Source of the DNA: JBCCEJ01 sp039030335
Lineage (GTDB): Bacteria > Pseudomonadota > Gammaproteobacteria > HK1
Length of the DNA: 54,672 nt
Direction of reading: 5' to 3'
Assembly: GCA_039030335.1 (NCBI GenBank)
Contig: JBCCEJ010000036.1
Coordinates: forward strand, 1-54,672
Made by a program: the position numbers and the translations under genes. Positions 42,435 to 51,441 of the stretch are shown piece after piece; within the stretch, counting starts at the first letter, position 1, and each line of letters opens with the position of its first letter. The notes under the pieces were generated by a model. It made no database searches, had not been told where the DNA came from, and saw only the letters and a program-made list of their open reading frames with translations.

Positions 42435-43649
42435 TCAGGAATAGGGTTTGGTTACGACCAGTTGTGTTACCGACATCGCCGGGTCAAAAGCCGCGAAACG
42501 GCCCACCGGCCGCGCGGACGCGACGGCGATGCGTTGCAGTTCGCCGCCCAGGCGATCGTACCGTCTCGCGAGCTCAGTCTCACCCTGTATCGTCACGGCG
42601 TTGGCGACAAGGCGTCCCCCAGCCGGTAACGCATCCCAACAGACATCCAGAACACTTGCATCACTGGCGGCGCCACCCACGAAGATCGCGTCGGGCTGGG
42701 GCAAATCGTGTAGCGCCGCCGGGGCACTCCCGGCCGCAATCCGCAATTGCGGCGTGCCCAGAGCTTCGGCGTTGTCGGACATCATCTGGAGGCGGTCGGG
42801 GTGCCGCTCGACAGCGATGGCCCGTGTGCCGCGCACAGCGCGCAGCCATTCGATCGCGACAGAACCGCAGCCGGCACCAACGTCCCACAACAGCGCGCCA
42901 GGAAGCGGGCCGAGCGCGCTGACGGTCGCGGCGCGCACAATCCGTTTCGTCAGTTGACCATCGTGGCGGAACGCGTCGTCCGGCAAGCCCGGTAAACACG
43001 TCAGCACGTCGGCGCCGGCGCTCGCGACGCAACGCACCGCCACCGTGTTGAGGGTCGCGATGTCGTCAAACGCAAACGCGTCGGCCCGGCATGCGCGCAC
43101 CCGCTCGCCCTCAGCGCCGAGTTGCTCCATCACCGTAAGCTCACTCGGGCCGAATCCGCGCGCCGTCAGCGCCGCCGCGATCGCCCGGGGCCCGCTGTCA
43201 TCAGTGGTCAGGATCAGCAGCCTCGCACCTGGTTGCACAAACGTCTGCAACTGCGCGAGCGGCCGCCCGTGCAGTGTCAGGTAGTCGAGCCCATCAGCGT
43301 TCCAGCCAAGCTTCGCGCGCGCGAGGGCGAATGCGGAGGGGGCTGGTACGACGGTCATCTCCGTCCGGTCGAAATGGGCGCTCAGCACGTTGCCGACGCC
43401 GAAGACGAGCGGATCGCCGGAAGCCAGCACGCAAACCGTACGATCACTGCGCGCACGGAGTTCGTCGGTCAGCGCACTGAACGGGCTCGGCCATTGCAGG
43501 CATTCCTGTTGAGGTGCCACCTCCACGAGCGCGAGATGCCGTGCGCCCCCGACGAGCACATCGGCGCCCGCGACAAGGCGTCGGGCGGCGCTGCTCAGTC
43601 CGTCGAGACCGTCGGCGCCAATGCCGATGACGTGCAGCCAGGGGCTCAT
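42435..43649 (-). CDS. cobL: precorrin-6Y C5,15-methyltransferase (decarboxylating)
   Basis: A 404-residue bifunctional enzyme. The N-terminal CbiE-type methylase (VIGIGADGLDGLSSAARRLVAGADVLVGG, LASGDPLVFGVG) is followed from about residue 220 by a CbiT-type Rossmann methylase (LLWDVGAGCGSVAIEWLRA, IFVGGAASDASVLD). Together they methylate C5 and C15 and decarboxylate the C12 acetate. It overlaps cobH by four bases (ATGA), so the two are coupled. Confidence 0.95.
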   Translation of the reverse strand: MSPWLHVIGIGADGLDGLSSAARRLVAGADVLVGGARHLALVEVAPQQECLQWPSPFSALTDELRARSDRTVCVLASGDPLVFGVGNVLSAHFDRTEMTVVPAPSAFALARAKLGWNADGLDYLTLHGRPLAQLQTFVQPGARLLILTTDDSGPRAIAAALTARGFGPSELTVMEQLGAEGERVRACRADAFAFDDIATLNTVAVRCVASAGADVLTCLPGLPDDAFRHDGQLTKRIVRAATVSALGPLPGALLWDVGAGCGSVAIEWLRAVRGTRAIAVERHPDRLQMMSDNAEALGTPQLRIAAGSAPAALHDLPQPDAIFVGGAASDASVLDVCWDALPAGGRLVANAVTIQGETELARRYDRLGGELQRIAVASARPVGRFAAFDPAMSVTQLVVTKPYS

Positions 43650-44374
43650 GCGAAGCAGCTCGCCAGCCCATTGACAGCCGCGGCCGCGATCGCGCTGCCG
43701 CCGCGCTGCCCCAGCAGCGTCACGTACGGTGTTCCCGCATGATGTTCCGTCAACGCCTGCTTCGATTCGGCAGCGCCGACAAAGCCGACGGGAAACCCTA
43801 GAACGGCAGCCGGCCGGAGGCGGCCGGCCGCCATCAGTTCAAGTACCCGGAACAGCGCGGTGGGGGCATTGCCAACGACCACGACGCCACCGGGCGGATG
43901 CGTCAGCCAGCGGTCGACGGCGGCAGCCGATCGGGTGGTGCTGAGAGCCTTTGCGTCGTCGGCGACGCCCGCTTCGTTCAACGTGCATATCACCTCGTTT
44001 GCGGCGGGCAGCCGGCTGCGAATGATGCCGTTGACGACCATCTCGCAGTCAGCGAATAAGGGCGCACCGGCTTTCAGCGCCCGCCATGCAGCCTGCTCTA
44101 TACCAACACTGAAGGCCAGGTCCGTAACGATGTCGGGCATGCCGCAGGCGTGCACCAGACGGACCACCAACGGCTCGATGGCCGGTGGCACGTCGCTCAA
44201 GTCCGTGGCCTGACGAACCAGCGCAAATGACCGCGCATAGATCGCCTGAGGGTCGCGAATGTAATCGAATGGAGCTGACAAGATAGCGAGCCTGAACTGG
44301 TTGACGGCGAGCACTGAACGTGGCTTTTGCAAGGCGTGTAGCGTCAGCGCCTGAAGGGCGACAGGGTGCCGCAT
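43646..44374 (-). CDS. cobH: precorrin-8X methylmutase
   Basis: A protein of about 242 residues moving the C11 methyl to C12. The family begins at FDYIRDPQAIYARSFALVRQ, and the catalytic histidine is in RLVHACGMPDIV. Also seen are DCEMVVNGI and GNAPTALFRVLEL, followed by GFPVGFVGAAESK. The N-terminus is longer than usual; ATGs at 44374 and 44428 and a GTG further in are all possible starts, none with a clear ribosome-binding site. Its upstream region is shared with divergent cobD. Confidence 0.93.
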   Translation of the reverse strand: MRHPVALQALTLHALQKPRSVLAVNQFRLAILSAPFDYIRDPQAIYARSFALVRQATDLSDVPPAIEPLVVRLVHACGMPDIVTDLAFSVGIEQAAWRALKAGAPLFADCEMVVNGIIRSRLPAANEVICTLNEAGVADDAKALSTTRSAAAVDRWLTHPPGGVVVVGNAPTALFRVLELMAAGRLRPAAVLGFPVGFVGAAESKQALTEHHAGTPYVTLLGQRGGSAIAAAAVNGLASCFA

Positions 44375-44595
44375 CGTCGCACGATTGTCGTCATCTCGTG
44401 CTTGTTGTGCCACGCGCCGAAATCCCATTGGACCGAGGCGTGCGGGCGCATACGAAGCCGGTCTTACGGCCGTATCGAACTTCGGTGCTGCGACCGCCGA
44501 CGCACGCGATGTCGCCTATCATAAGCAGCTTCAGGGTGACCAGACCGGTTCCGCACGCAGTCATAATTCAGGGCCATGACCAGGATCTGCAAATC

Positions 44596-45570
44596 GTGCT
44601 GACCGACCTGATGCAACCGGCACTCTTGGTCGGTATCGCGATCGTGTTGGACGCGATGTTCGGCGACCCGGCCTGGCTGTATCGGCGCGTGCCGCATCCA
44701 GTCGTGTTGCCAGGCCGCCTCATCGGCTGGCTGGACGAGCAGCTGAATCCGGACCCCGCGCCATCGGGCCTGGCCACGATGATGCGCGGCGGCGCCGCCG
44801 CGACGCTGCTGGTCGCGCTGGCTCTTGCTGCCGGCATCGCGGTTCATCAGCTGTTGTCAGAGCTGGCGGGAGGCTGGCTGCTCGAAGCAATACTCGCCAG
44901 TACGCTGCTGGCCGGACGAGGACTGCACGACCATGTCAGCGCAGTCGGCACCGGGCTCGCCAGGAGCCTGGACGACGGTCGTGAGGCCGTCCGCCATATC
45001 GTCGGGCGCGATCCCAGCTCACTGGACGACGCCGGGGTCGCCCGCGCGGCGATCGAATCAGCCGCCGAGAACTTTGTCGATGGCTTCGTCGCGCCCGCGC
45101 TCTGGTTCGCACTGTTCGGCTTGCCAGGGCTCTGTGCGTACAAGGTCATCAACACGCTCGACTCGATGATCGGACATCGAACACCCCGCCATGAACGGTT
45201 TGGCAAGGTTGCCGCCCGCATCGACGACGTTGCGAACTGGTTGCCGGCGCGCGTGGGCGCGGCCCTGATCCTGCTCGCCGCGTTGCCGGGCAGGCCACGG
45301 GCGCTCGGCCACATGGTTGCGGGCATTTGGGGCGACGCCGGCAAACACCGTTCAATGAACGCCGGCTGGCCGGAAGCGGCTATGGCCTACGCGCTGGGGA
45401 TCCGGTTGGCCGGGCCGCGCCAGTACGCCGGCGATACCGCTGACGATCCCTGGATTGGGGTTGGCGATGCGCCTGCGCGTTCCGAACACATCGTGCAATG
45501 CCTGCGCGTGTATCGGCGCGCCTGGGGCCTGGCCGCGCTGCTGTGCGTTGCCCTCGCCGGTACGCTATGA
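44596..45570 (+). CDS. cobD: adenosylcobinamide-phosphate synthase
   Basis: A 324-residue inner-membrane enzyme of the CbiB/CobD family that attaches aminopropanol (or its phosphate) to adenosylcobyric acid. Hallmarks are LDAMFGDPAW with HPVVLPGRLIGWL, the ESAAENFVDGFVAPALWFALFGLPG block and YKVINTLDSMIGH. Start GTG at 44596 has AGGA ten bases upstream; ATG at 44611 is the alternative. It is divergent from cobH and convergent with cobQ. Confidence 0.95.
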   Translation: MLTDLMQPALLVGIAIVLDAMFGDPAWLYRRVPHPVVLPGRLIGWLDEQLNPDPAPSGLATMMRGGAAATLLVALALAAGIAVHQLLSELAGGWLLEAILASTLLAGRGLHDHVSAVGTGLARSLDDGREAVRHIVGRDPSSLDDAGVARAAIESAAENFVDGFVAPALWFALFGLPGLCAYKVINTLDSMIGHRTPRHERFGKVAARIDDVANWLPARVGAALILLAALPGRPRALGHMVAGIWGDAGKHRSMNAGWPEAAMAYALGIRLAGPRQYAGDTADDPWIGVGDAPARSEHIVQCLRVYRRAWGLAALLCVALAGTL

Positions 45571-45589
45571 GTGGCGACAAATGGCTGCG

Positions 45590-45606
45590 CGCGCCCGGCG
45601 GGCGCG
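45590..45606. terminator. hairpin between convergent cobD and cobQ
   Basis: A perfect 7-bp GC stem (CGCGCCC / GGGCGCG) with a GGC loop lies between the two stop codons. It lacks a U-tract, so its role in termination is inferred from position. Confidence 0.4.
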
Positions 45607-45642
45607 GGGGCCCGGTCCGCGCATCGCCGACACCGCGCGCAT

Positions 45643-47082
45643 CTAGAGACCGAACATCCGTTCGACGTCGGTGTGGGTCTCGAGATGTACGGCCAACGCA
45701 TCGAGGGCCGACTCTACTTCCGCTTCATAGTGGCTGAGCCCCACTTCGCGGGACTTCAGTGCCTCCAGGAACGCATGTCGAAAACGATCGTCGGCGAACA
45801 AACCGTGCACGTAACAGCCGGACACCCGCCCGTCGGCGCTGACCGCACCGTGCGGTGCACCGTCCAGTTCCAGCATCGGTACCTGCAGACCCGGTCCGCT
45901 GGTGACACCGATGTGCATCTCGTAACCGCGCACCGCCGCGTTGGTCGCAAGGTGGCGGCCATCGGTGTAACGCAGCGTCTTGGCACCTGCCATCACGGTT
46001 TCGACATCGAGGAGCCCGAGCCCTGGCAATTCGGTCAGCGTACCCTCGATACCGTCCGGGTCGCGCACGCTTTGACCGAGCATCTGGTAACCGCCGCAGA
46101 TACCGAGCACGCTGCCACCGCGGCGTACGTGGGCGGCCAGATCCACGTCCCAGCCCTGCGCCCGGCAATGCGCGAGGTCAGCGAGCGTCGACTTGGAACC
46201 AGGCAGGATTACGAGATCGGCATCCGGTGGAATGACGGCACCCGCTTTAACAAACTCAACCGACACATCCGGCTCCGCGGCGAGCGGGTCGAGGTCGTCG
46301 AAATTGGCGATACGCGCGAAGGTCAAAATGGCCACCCGAATGTGGGCGTTCGAACGCCGGCGCGGCGTCGCTTGCAGCGCGAGCGCGTCTTCCGCCGGCA
46401 GCTTGCCAGCGTCACTGAACCACGGCACCACGCCGAAACAGGGCCAACCGGTCTCAGCGCCGATGACGTCAATGCCACTGTCGAAGAGACGCACGTCGCC
46501 GCGAAATTTGTTGATGAGATACCCGCTGACGCGCGCGCGCTCGGTGTTGGAAAGCAGTTGACGAGTGCCGACGACGCTCGCAATGACACCACCGCGGTCG
46601 ATATCCCCGATCAGTACGACCGGTACGTCGGCCGCCTCGGCGAAGCCCATGTTGGCGATATCACCAGCCCGCAGGTTGACTTCAGAAGCGCTGCCCGCGC
46701 CCTCGATCAGAACGATGTCGGCCTGACTCTTCAGCCGGGCGAAGCTCTCCAGCACGCGCGGCATCAGAGTACCTTTCATTCGCTGGTACTCATCTGCACG
46801 CGCCGCCCCGATCACCTCGCCCTGCACGACTACCTGCGCGCCGATCTCACTTTGTGGCTTCAGCAGGACGGGATTCATATGCACCGTTGGCGCGACCCCG
46901 CAGGCCCGTGCCTGCAGCGCCTGGGCGCGACCGATTTCGCCTCCATCGACCGTGACAGCGGCGTTGTTGGACATGTTCTGCGGTTTGAACGGCTGCACGC
47001 GCAAGCCCCGCCGTGTCAGCGCGCGAGCGAGACCGGCGACGAGTATCGACTTGCCGACGTCCGAGCCGGTGCCCTGAAACAT
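45643..47082 (-). CDS. cobQ: cobyric acid synthase
   Basis: At least 479 residues. CobQ amidates four side chains of adenosylcobyrinate a,c-diamide. The P-loop FQGTGSDVGKS, KPQNMSNNAAV and INKFRGD mark the ATPase domain; GICGGYQMLG marks the glutamine-amidotransferase-like domain. The ATG at 47082 begins directly at the P-loop strand, which is unusually short. In-frame sequence ending GLLPALMFQGTGS continues upstream, but its only start-like codon is a CTG overlapping the cobO stop. The real start is thus uncertain and may be non-canonical. Confidence 0.94.
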   Translation of the reverse strand: MFQGTGSDVGKSILVAGLARALTRRGLRVQPFKPQNMSNNAAVTVDGGEIGRAQALQARACGVAPTVHMNPVLLKPQSEIGAQVVVQGEVIGAARADEYQRMKGTLMPRVLESFARLKSQADIVLIEGAGSASEVNLRAGDIANMGFAEAADVPVVLIGDIDRGGVIASVVGTRQLLSNTERARVSGYLINKFRGDVRLFDSGIDVIGAETGWPCFGVVPWFSDAGKLPAEDALALQATPRRRSNAHIRVAILTFARIANFDDLDPLAAEPDVSVEFVKAGAVIPPDADLVILPGSKSTLADLAHCRAQGWDVDLAAHVRRGGSVLGICGGYQMLGQSVRDPDGIEGTLTELPGLGLLDVETVMAGAKTLRYTDGRHLATNAAVRGYEMHIGVTSGPGLQVPMLELDGAPHGAVSADGRVSGCYVHGLFADDRFRHAFLEALKSREVGLSHYEAEVESALDALAVHLETHTDVERMFGL

Positions 47083-47117
47083 CAGCGCCGGCAGCAGACC
47101 GGCGGCCGTGTGCCCGG

Positions 47118-47762
47118 TCAGAATTCGATGCCTTTCTGGGCTTTGACGCCGTCTTTGAAGTGATGCTTGACCATCGTCATCTCGGTGACGAGATCGGCCG
47201 CCTCGATGAGCGGGTCCTTGGCGTTGCGCCCCGTCACGATGATATGCAGGTTCGGCGGACGCGCCGCCAGCGTGGCGACGACTTCTTCGAGCGGCAGATA
47301 GTCGTAGCGCAACACGATATTCAGCTCATCGAAAAGCAGCAGGTCGTAAGCCGGATCGTCGCCTCGGCAGGCTTCGATCATTTCCTTCGACACTTCCCAG
47401 GCGCGCTCCGCGGCCCGGATATCGCGCGCCTTGTCCTGCGTTTCCCACGTGAAACCTTCGCCCATCGTGCGGATCGTCGCCTGATCGCCGAAGCGCTCCA
47501 GAACGTGACGTTCGCCGGTTTGCCACTTGCCTTTCACGTACTGCACCACGCCGACCCGCATGCCGTTGCCGAGCGCGCGAACGACCAGTCCGAAGGCAGC
47601 GGTCGACTTACCCTTGCCCTTGCCGGTATGCACCATCAGCAAGCCTTTCTCGAGGGTCTTCGTCGCGAGAATCTTATCGCGCGCTTCCTTGCGCTTGCGC
47701 GATTTCTCGTTAGCGCGGGCGTACTGATCGTCATCGTTGGAAGGCGTGGCCGATTCGCTCAT
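47118..47762 (-). CDS. cobO: cob(I)yrinic acid a,c-diamide adenosyltransferase
   Basis: A 214-residue CobO/CobA/BtuR-type adenosyltransferase that transfers the adenosyl group of ATP to Co(I) corrinoids. A charged N-terminus (DDDQYARANEKSRKRKEARD) precedes the P-loop VHTGKGKGKSTAAFG, then GVVQYVKGKW, LLLFDELNIVLRYDYL and IIVTGRNAKDPL. Length and motifs are standard. It lies just upstream of cobQ, whose function follows adenosylation. Confidence 0.96.
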   Translation of the reverse strand: MSESATPSNDDDQYARANEKSRKRKEARDKILATKTLEKGLLMVHTGKGKGKSTAAFGLVVRALGNGMRVGVVQYVKGKWQTGERHVLERFGDQATIRTMGEGFTWETQDKARDIRAAERAWEVSKEMIEACRGDDPAYDLLLFDELNIVLRYDYLPLEEVVATLAARPPNLHIIVTGRNAKDPLIEAADLVTEMTMVKHHFKDGVKAQKGIEF

Positions 47763-47828
47763 GCGGGTACCTCGAGGCGAGTGCAGATCGGTATTGCACG
47801 CTCGCCTGCCAGAAGCTGTCAACGCGAA

Positions 47829-47857
47829 TGGCGCCGGCCGCCGGTCTGCCGGCGCCA
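47829..47857. promoter_or_regulatory. hairpin between divergent cobO and sulfatase
   Basis: A perfect 9-bp stem (TGGCGCCGG / CCGGCGCCA) lies in the divergent intergenic region. The adjacent GCCACTG resembles a B12-box fragment, but no cobalamin riboswitch core surrounds it. It may be an operator or leader structure. Confidence 0.3.
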
Positions 47858-47941
47858 CTGGCACAGGTTCACCCGGCAACGCCACCGGCTGCCGAAAATG
47901 GCATTCTGTGGGAGTCTGGATGGCATTGAGAGGCCCCCATC

Positions 47942-50179
47942 GTGAGCAACCCGAGCGACATCGACACCACCGCATCCGCGTCCACACCCTTCTGGGAGCC
48001 GCGCGCGCGCCCGGCTCCGGACGCCCCTAACGTCGTCGTCATGGCGTTCGACGACACCGGCTTCGCTCACTTCGGTTGCTTCGGCTCCGACATCGACACT
48101 CCCAACATCGATGCACTCGCCGCCGGTGGGTTGCGCTACACGAACTTCCATACGACAGCGCTCTGCTCACCAACTCGCGCGTGCCTGCTGTCCGGGCGGA
48201 ATCACCACTCGGTCGGTATGCGCTTTCTGTCCAACGTAGACACGGGATTCTCAAACTGCCGCGGTGTGATCACACCGGCCGCTGCGACCCTTGCGGAAGT
48301 ACTGCAAAGCAACGGTTACTCGACGTTCGCGCTCGGCAAATGGCATCTCGCCAACATGGAGGACTGCGGGCCCGCCGGTCCCATGAATCACTGGCCGCTC
48401 GGCCGTGGCTTCGAGCGCTTCTACGGCTTTCTCGGTGGTGCCACAGATCAGTTTTCACCCGAACTGGTGATCGACAATCATCCGGTCGACCCGCCGAGCG
48501 ATCCTGACTATCACCTGTCGGAAGCCATGGTCGACGAAGCGATGTCGATGGTGACGGCGCAGCGCGCCATCACGACCCGTCCATTCTTCACGTACCTGGC
48601 ATTTGGTGCCACGCATAGCCCGCATCAGGCGCCGCGCGCCTACATCGACAAGTACCGCGGCCGTTTCGACCGCGGGTGGGATGCGGTGCGCGCCGAGTAC
48701 TTCGAGCGCCAGATTCGTCTCGGTGTGATACCTGAAGACGCAGAGCTGTCGCCCCGCAATCCGGGGATCAAAGCCTGGGACGAACTGGACGGTGACGCGC
48801 AGCGGCTATTCGCCCGTATGCAGGAGGCGTTCGCGGGCTTCCTCGATCACACCGACGACCAGATCGGTCGCTTCATCGAATTTCTCCGGGCGACCGGCGA
48901 GTTGGATAACACGCTGTTCGTGTTGCTGTCGGACAACGGCGCCAGCCAGGAAGGCGGGTCGCACGGCGTTCTGAACGAACTCGCGTTCTTCAATCGGGTG
49001 CCCCAACGCGCGCCCGACATGATCGGTCAGATCGACGCCATCGGCGGGCCCAATCTCTACAACAACTACCCCAAGGGCTGGTCCCAGGTCGGAAACTGCC
49101 CGCTCCGGTTCTACAAACAAAACACTTACGAAGGTGGTATCCGCGACCCGCTGATCGTGCACTGGCCCGCGCGCATCGGCGACGCCGGTGGCATCCGCAA
49201 CCAGTATCACCATGTGATCGACCTGATGCCGACGATCCTCGAGTGCACCGGGTTGGAAGCGCCGACGACCTTCAAGGGCGTCGCGCAAAAGCCGGTGGAA
49301 GGCGTCAGTCTGGCCTATAGCTTCGATGCGCCGGATGCGCCGACGCGACGGGAAACGCAGTACTACGAGATGCTGGGCCACCGCGCGATCTATCACGACG
49401 GCTGGAAGGCCGTGACGCTGCATCGCGAGGGCACGCCGTTCGACGAAGATGTCTGGCATCTGTACCACGTTGCTCGCGACTTCGCCGAGATCCATGATCT
49501 CGCTGACGCGGAGCCGGAGCGGCTCGCGACCATGAAAGAGCTCTGGTGGCGTGAAGCGGGTCGTTTCAACGTGCTGCCGTTGGACGATCGCACGGTCGAG
49601 TTGTTCGCAATGCGCCGCCCCGACTCCGAACTCGCTGGCAACCACAAGCGTCTGCTGCCGGGCGTCGGCCACATCGACCGCTTCGCCATGCCGGATATCC
49701 GCAACCGCTCGTGGCGCATTACCGCCAGCCTGGGCGCCGACGGCGAGCGCCACGGTGTGCTGGTCGCATGCGGGGCACGGACCGGCGGTCATGCGCTCTA
49801 CGTCGACCACGGCACGCCGGTGTTCGTCTACAACGCGATCGGCAAACTGACGGAGCTACGCGCCGACCGGCCCCTGCCCGCTGGGGAGACCTCCGTGACG
49901 GTGCAATTCGACAAAGAGGCGGAACACGCCGGCACGGTGCGGCTTTGCATCGACGGCGAAGACGCCGGCTCCGCGCCGCTCGAAACGCTGCCCTGGCGCC
50001 AAACCCTCTACGGCATGGATGTGGGCCGCGACCTCGGCTCCACGGTGAGTCCGGCGTATCAGGCGCCGAATGCGTGGCAAGGTACGCTGCACTACATCGA
50101 ATACGCGATGGACGACGACCGTGCCGACCTCCGCAAAGCGGCGCGCATCGAAAGCGAAAACGCACTCGCCGACCAGTAG
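47942..50179 (+). CDS. arylsulfatase (type I, formylglycine-dependent)
   Basis: A 745-residue sulfatase. The metal aspartates lie in VVMAFDDTG (Asp37/Asp38), and the modified cysteine is Cys75 in ALCSPTRACLLSGRN, matching CxPxR for conversion to formylglycine. Further active-site segments are ALGKWHL, TYLAFGATHSPHQAP and LLSDNGASQEGG. The C-terminal 170 residues form a beta-rich accessory domain. No signal peptide is seen, so it may be cytoplasmic. GTG start with GAGAGG upstream. It hydrolyses a sulfate ester; the substrate is unknown. The needed formylglycine-generating enzyme is not in the window. Confidence 0.93.
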   Translation: MSNPSDIDTTASASTPFWEPRARPAPDAPNVVVMAFDDTGFAHFGCFGSDIDTPNIDALAAGGLRYTNFHTTALCSPTRACLLSGRNHHSVGMRFLSNVDTGFSNCRGVITPAAATLAEVLQSNGYSTFALGKWHLANMEDCGPAGPMNHWPLGRGFERFYGFLGGATDQFSPELVIDNHPVDPPSDPDYHLSEAMVDEAMSMVTAQRAITTRPFFTYLAFGATHSPHQAPRAYIDKYRGRFDRGWDAVRAEYFERQIRLGVIPEDAELSPRNPGIKAWDELDGDAQRLFARMQEAFAGFLDHTDDQIGRFIEFLRATGELDNTLFVLLSDNGASQEGGSHGVLNELAFFNRVPQRAPDMIGQIDAIGGPNLYNNYPKGWSQVGNCPLRFYKQNTYEGGIRDPLIVHWPARIGDAGGIRNQYHHVIDLMPTILECTGLEAPTTFKGVAQKPVEGVSLAYSFDAPDAPTRRETQYYEMLGHRAIYHDGWKAVTLHREGTPFDEDVWHLYHVARDFAEIHDLADAEPERLATMKELWWREAGRFNVLPLDDRTVELFAMRRPDSELAGNHKRLLPGVGHIDRFAMPDIRNRSWRITASLGADGERHGVLVACGARTGGHALYVDHGTPVFVYNAIGKLTELRADRPLPAGETSVTVQFDKEAEHAGTVRLCIDGEDAGSAPLETLPWRQTLYGMDVGRDLGSTVSPAYQAPNAWQGTLHYIEYAMDDDRADLRKAARIESENALADQ

Positions 50180-50188
50180 CGCAGCACC

Positions 50189-50214
50189 CCGCCGGCATCT
50201 TCCGACGCCGGCGG
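50189..50214. terminator. hairpin between convergent sulfatase and YciI-like genes
   Basis: A perfect 8-bp stem (CCGCCGGC / GCCGGCGG) with a 10-nt loop lies between the two stop codons. No U-tract. Confidence 0.45.
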
Positions 50215-50228
50215 AGCGTCCCGAGCGA

Positions 50229-50543
50229 CTACATCTGCATGACTTCGGCCACTTCGACGGTGCCGTCCACTTCGAGTACCGGGCAACCCTTCGCCAGTTC
50301 GATCGCAGCCTCCTTGCTGTCAGCGCTGACGATGCTGTAGCCGCTGGTCGGATTGGCGCCGCCATCGCCGGTCACCGAGCCGCCCGGATGCACGGTCGAC
50401 GACATGCCAACCGGATTGCCGCCGTCGACGACAGCCGCACCCATCTGCCCGAACCACGCGCCCCACTGCGCCATGACGCGCGCGCCCTCTTCCTCGGTTT
50501 CCGGCATACGACCGCCGTGATAGACAAACAGATAGTTGGCCAT
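50229..50543 (-). CDS. YciI-like (YCII-related, DGPF) domain protein
   Basis: A 104-residue ferredoxin-like fold protein. It begins ANYLFVYHGG and has MAQWGAWFGQMGAAVVDGGNPVG and GYSIVSADSKEAAIELAKGCPVLEVDGTVEVAEV, the pattern of YCII/DGPF proteins. Some relatives are muconolactone-type isomerases or partner domains of sigma factors; most are uncharacterised. The ATG at 50543 gives the standard N-terminus. It is unrelated to the cob genes as far as can be seen. Confidence 0.82.
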   Translation of the reverse strand: MANYLFVYHGGRMPETEEEGARVMAQWGAWFGQMGAAVVDGGNPVGMSSTVHPGGSVTGDGGANPTSGYSIVSADSKEAAIELAKGCPVLEVDGTVEVAEVMQM

Positions 50544-50795
50544 GAGCTTGTTCCTCGCTTCATCAAAATGCCGCATCTCGCGCGGCGGGATAATCCACAC
50601 CCGTCAGCGCCTGACGGAGGCCAGGACGCCCGGTGTTATTGTGCAGACGATCGGCTAACACACAATTCGACACGATCAAAAAAATTCTTCCCGGCGCACA
50701 CCTCGCTTGCAGTGGCCCCGGGTTGAGCACATATGTGAAGGTGCGCGCTTTCCCTGCTGAGGCCGGCTTCCGCGCGGCCGCCAGCGAGGGTCACC

Positions 50796-51359
50796 ATGCC
50801 GACCAGCCAGTCCCCAGTTCTCGACCCGCCCGCCTCGCATCTGGTGCTCGGCGGCACGCGTTCCGGCAAGAGCGCGTTCGCCGAAAGTGCCGTTCTGGAA
50901 GCTCTGCCGTCAGGTGGACAGGCGGTGTACATCGCCACCGCTGAGCTCTTCGATGACGAGATGCGTGTACGCGCAGCAGCGCATCAGGCTACGCGCGGGA
51001 CGGGTTGGCGCACCGTCGAGACGCCGCTCCGGCTGGCCGAAGCCCTGCAACGCGAGGCCGCACCGGGCACCGCGCTGCTGGTGGACTGTTTATCCGTATG
51101 GCTCGGAAACTTGCTTCATCACGACACGGATGTCGACGCTCACATCCGCGACCTCCTAGAATGCGTGCCCGCGCTGGCAGCACCCGTCGTGTTCGTCTCG
51201 TCGGAAGTGGGCCTCGGCATCGTGCCCGACAATGCACTCGCGCGCGCCTACCGGGACCGGGCTGGCATCCTTAATCAGCAGGTTGCCGCAGTCTGCGACC
51301 GGGTCACGCTGGTCGCGGCGGGGCTGCCGCTAACGTTGAAAACACAACCGGAGCGCTGA
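50796..51359 (+). CDS. cobU: adenosylcobinamide kinase / adenosylcobinamide-phosphate guanylyltransferase
   Basis: A 187-residue bifunctional CobU/CobP. P-loop HLVLGGTRSGKSAFAES, then AVYIATAELFDDEMRVRAAAHQATRGTGWRTVETP, LLVDCLSVWLGNLL and VFVSSEVGLGIVPDNALARAYRDRAGILNQQVA. It phosphorylates and then guanylates adenosylcobinamide for nucleotide-loop assembly. It opens a plus-strand run with cobW and cobN. Confidence 0.96.
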   Translation: MPTSQSPVLDPPASHLVLGGTRSGKSAFAESAVLEALPSGGQAVYIATAELFDDEMRVRAAAHQATRGTGWRTVETPLRLAEALQREAAPGTALLVDCLSVWLGNLLHHDTDVDAHIRDLLECVPALAAPVVFVSSEVGLGIVPDNALARAYRDRAGILNQQVAAVCDRVTLVAAGLPLTLKTQPER

Positions 51360-51441
51360 AGCGTAGCGCGCGCCCGCCGACGCGCCGCGGACGCGCCCCC
51401 GGTTCAAGACACGCCCCCCTTTCATCAGGAATTCAAGCACC

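Noticed and set aside
45571..47163. Long plus-strand open frame opposite cobQ
   Set aside because: cobQ is unmistakable on the other strand; in GC-rich DNA the antisense frame stays open by chance and the translation resembles no family.
47829..47875. Possible cobalamin riboswitch near cobO (GCCACTG next to a hairpin)
   Set aside because: The remaining conserved core elements of the B12 riboswitch are absent on both strands.
48806..49810. 334-codon minus-strand frame opposite the sulfatase
   Set aside because: It is a shadow of the sulfatase gene, with no ribosome-binding site or recognisable domain.
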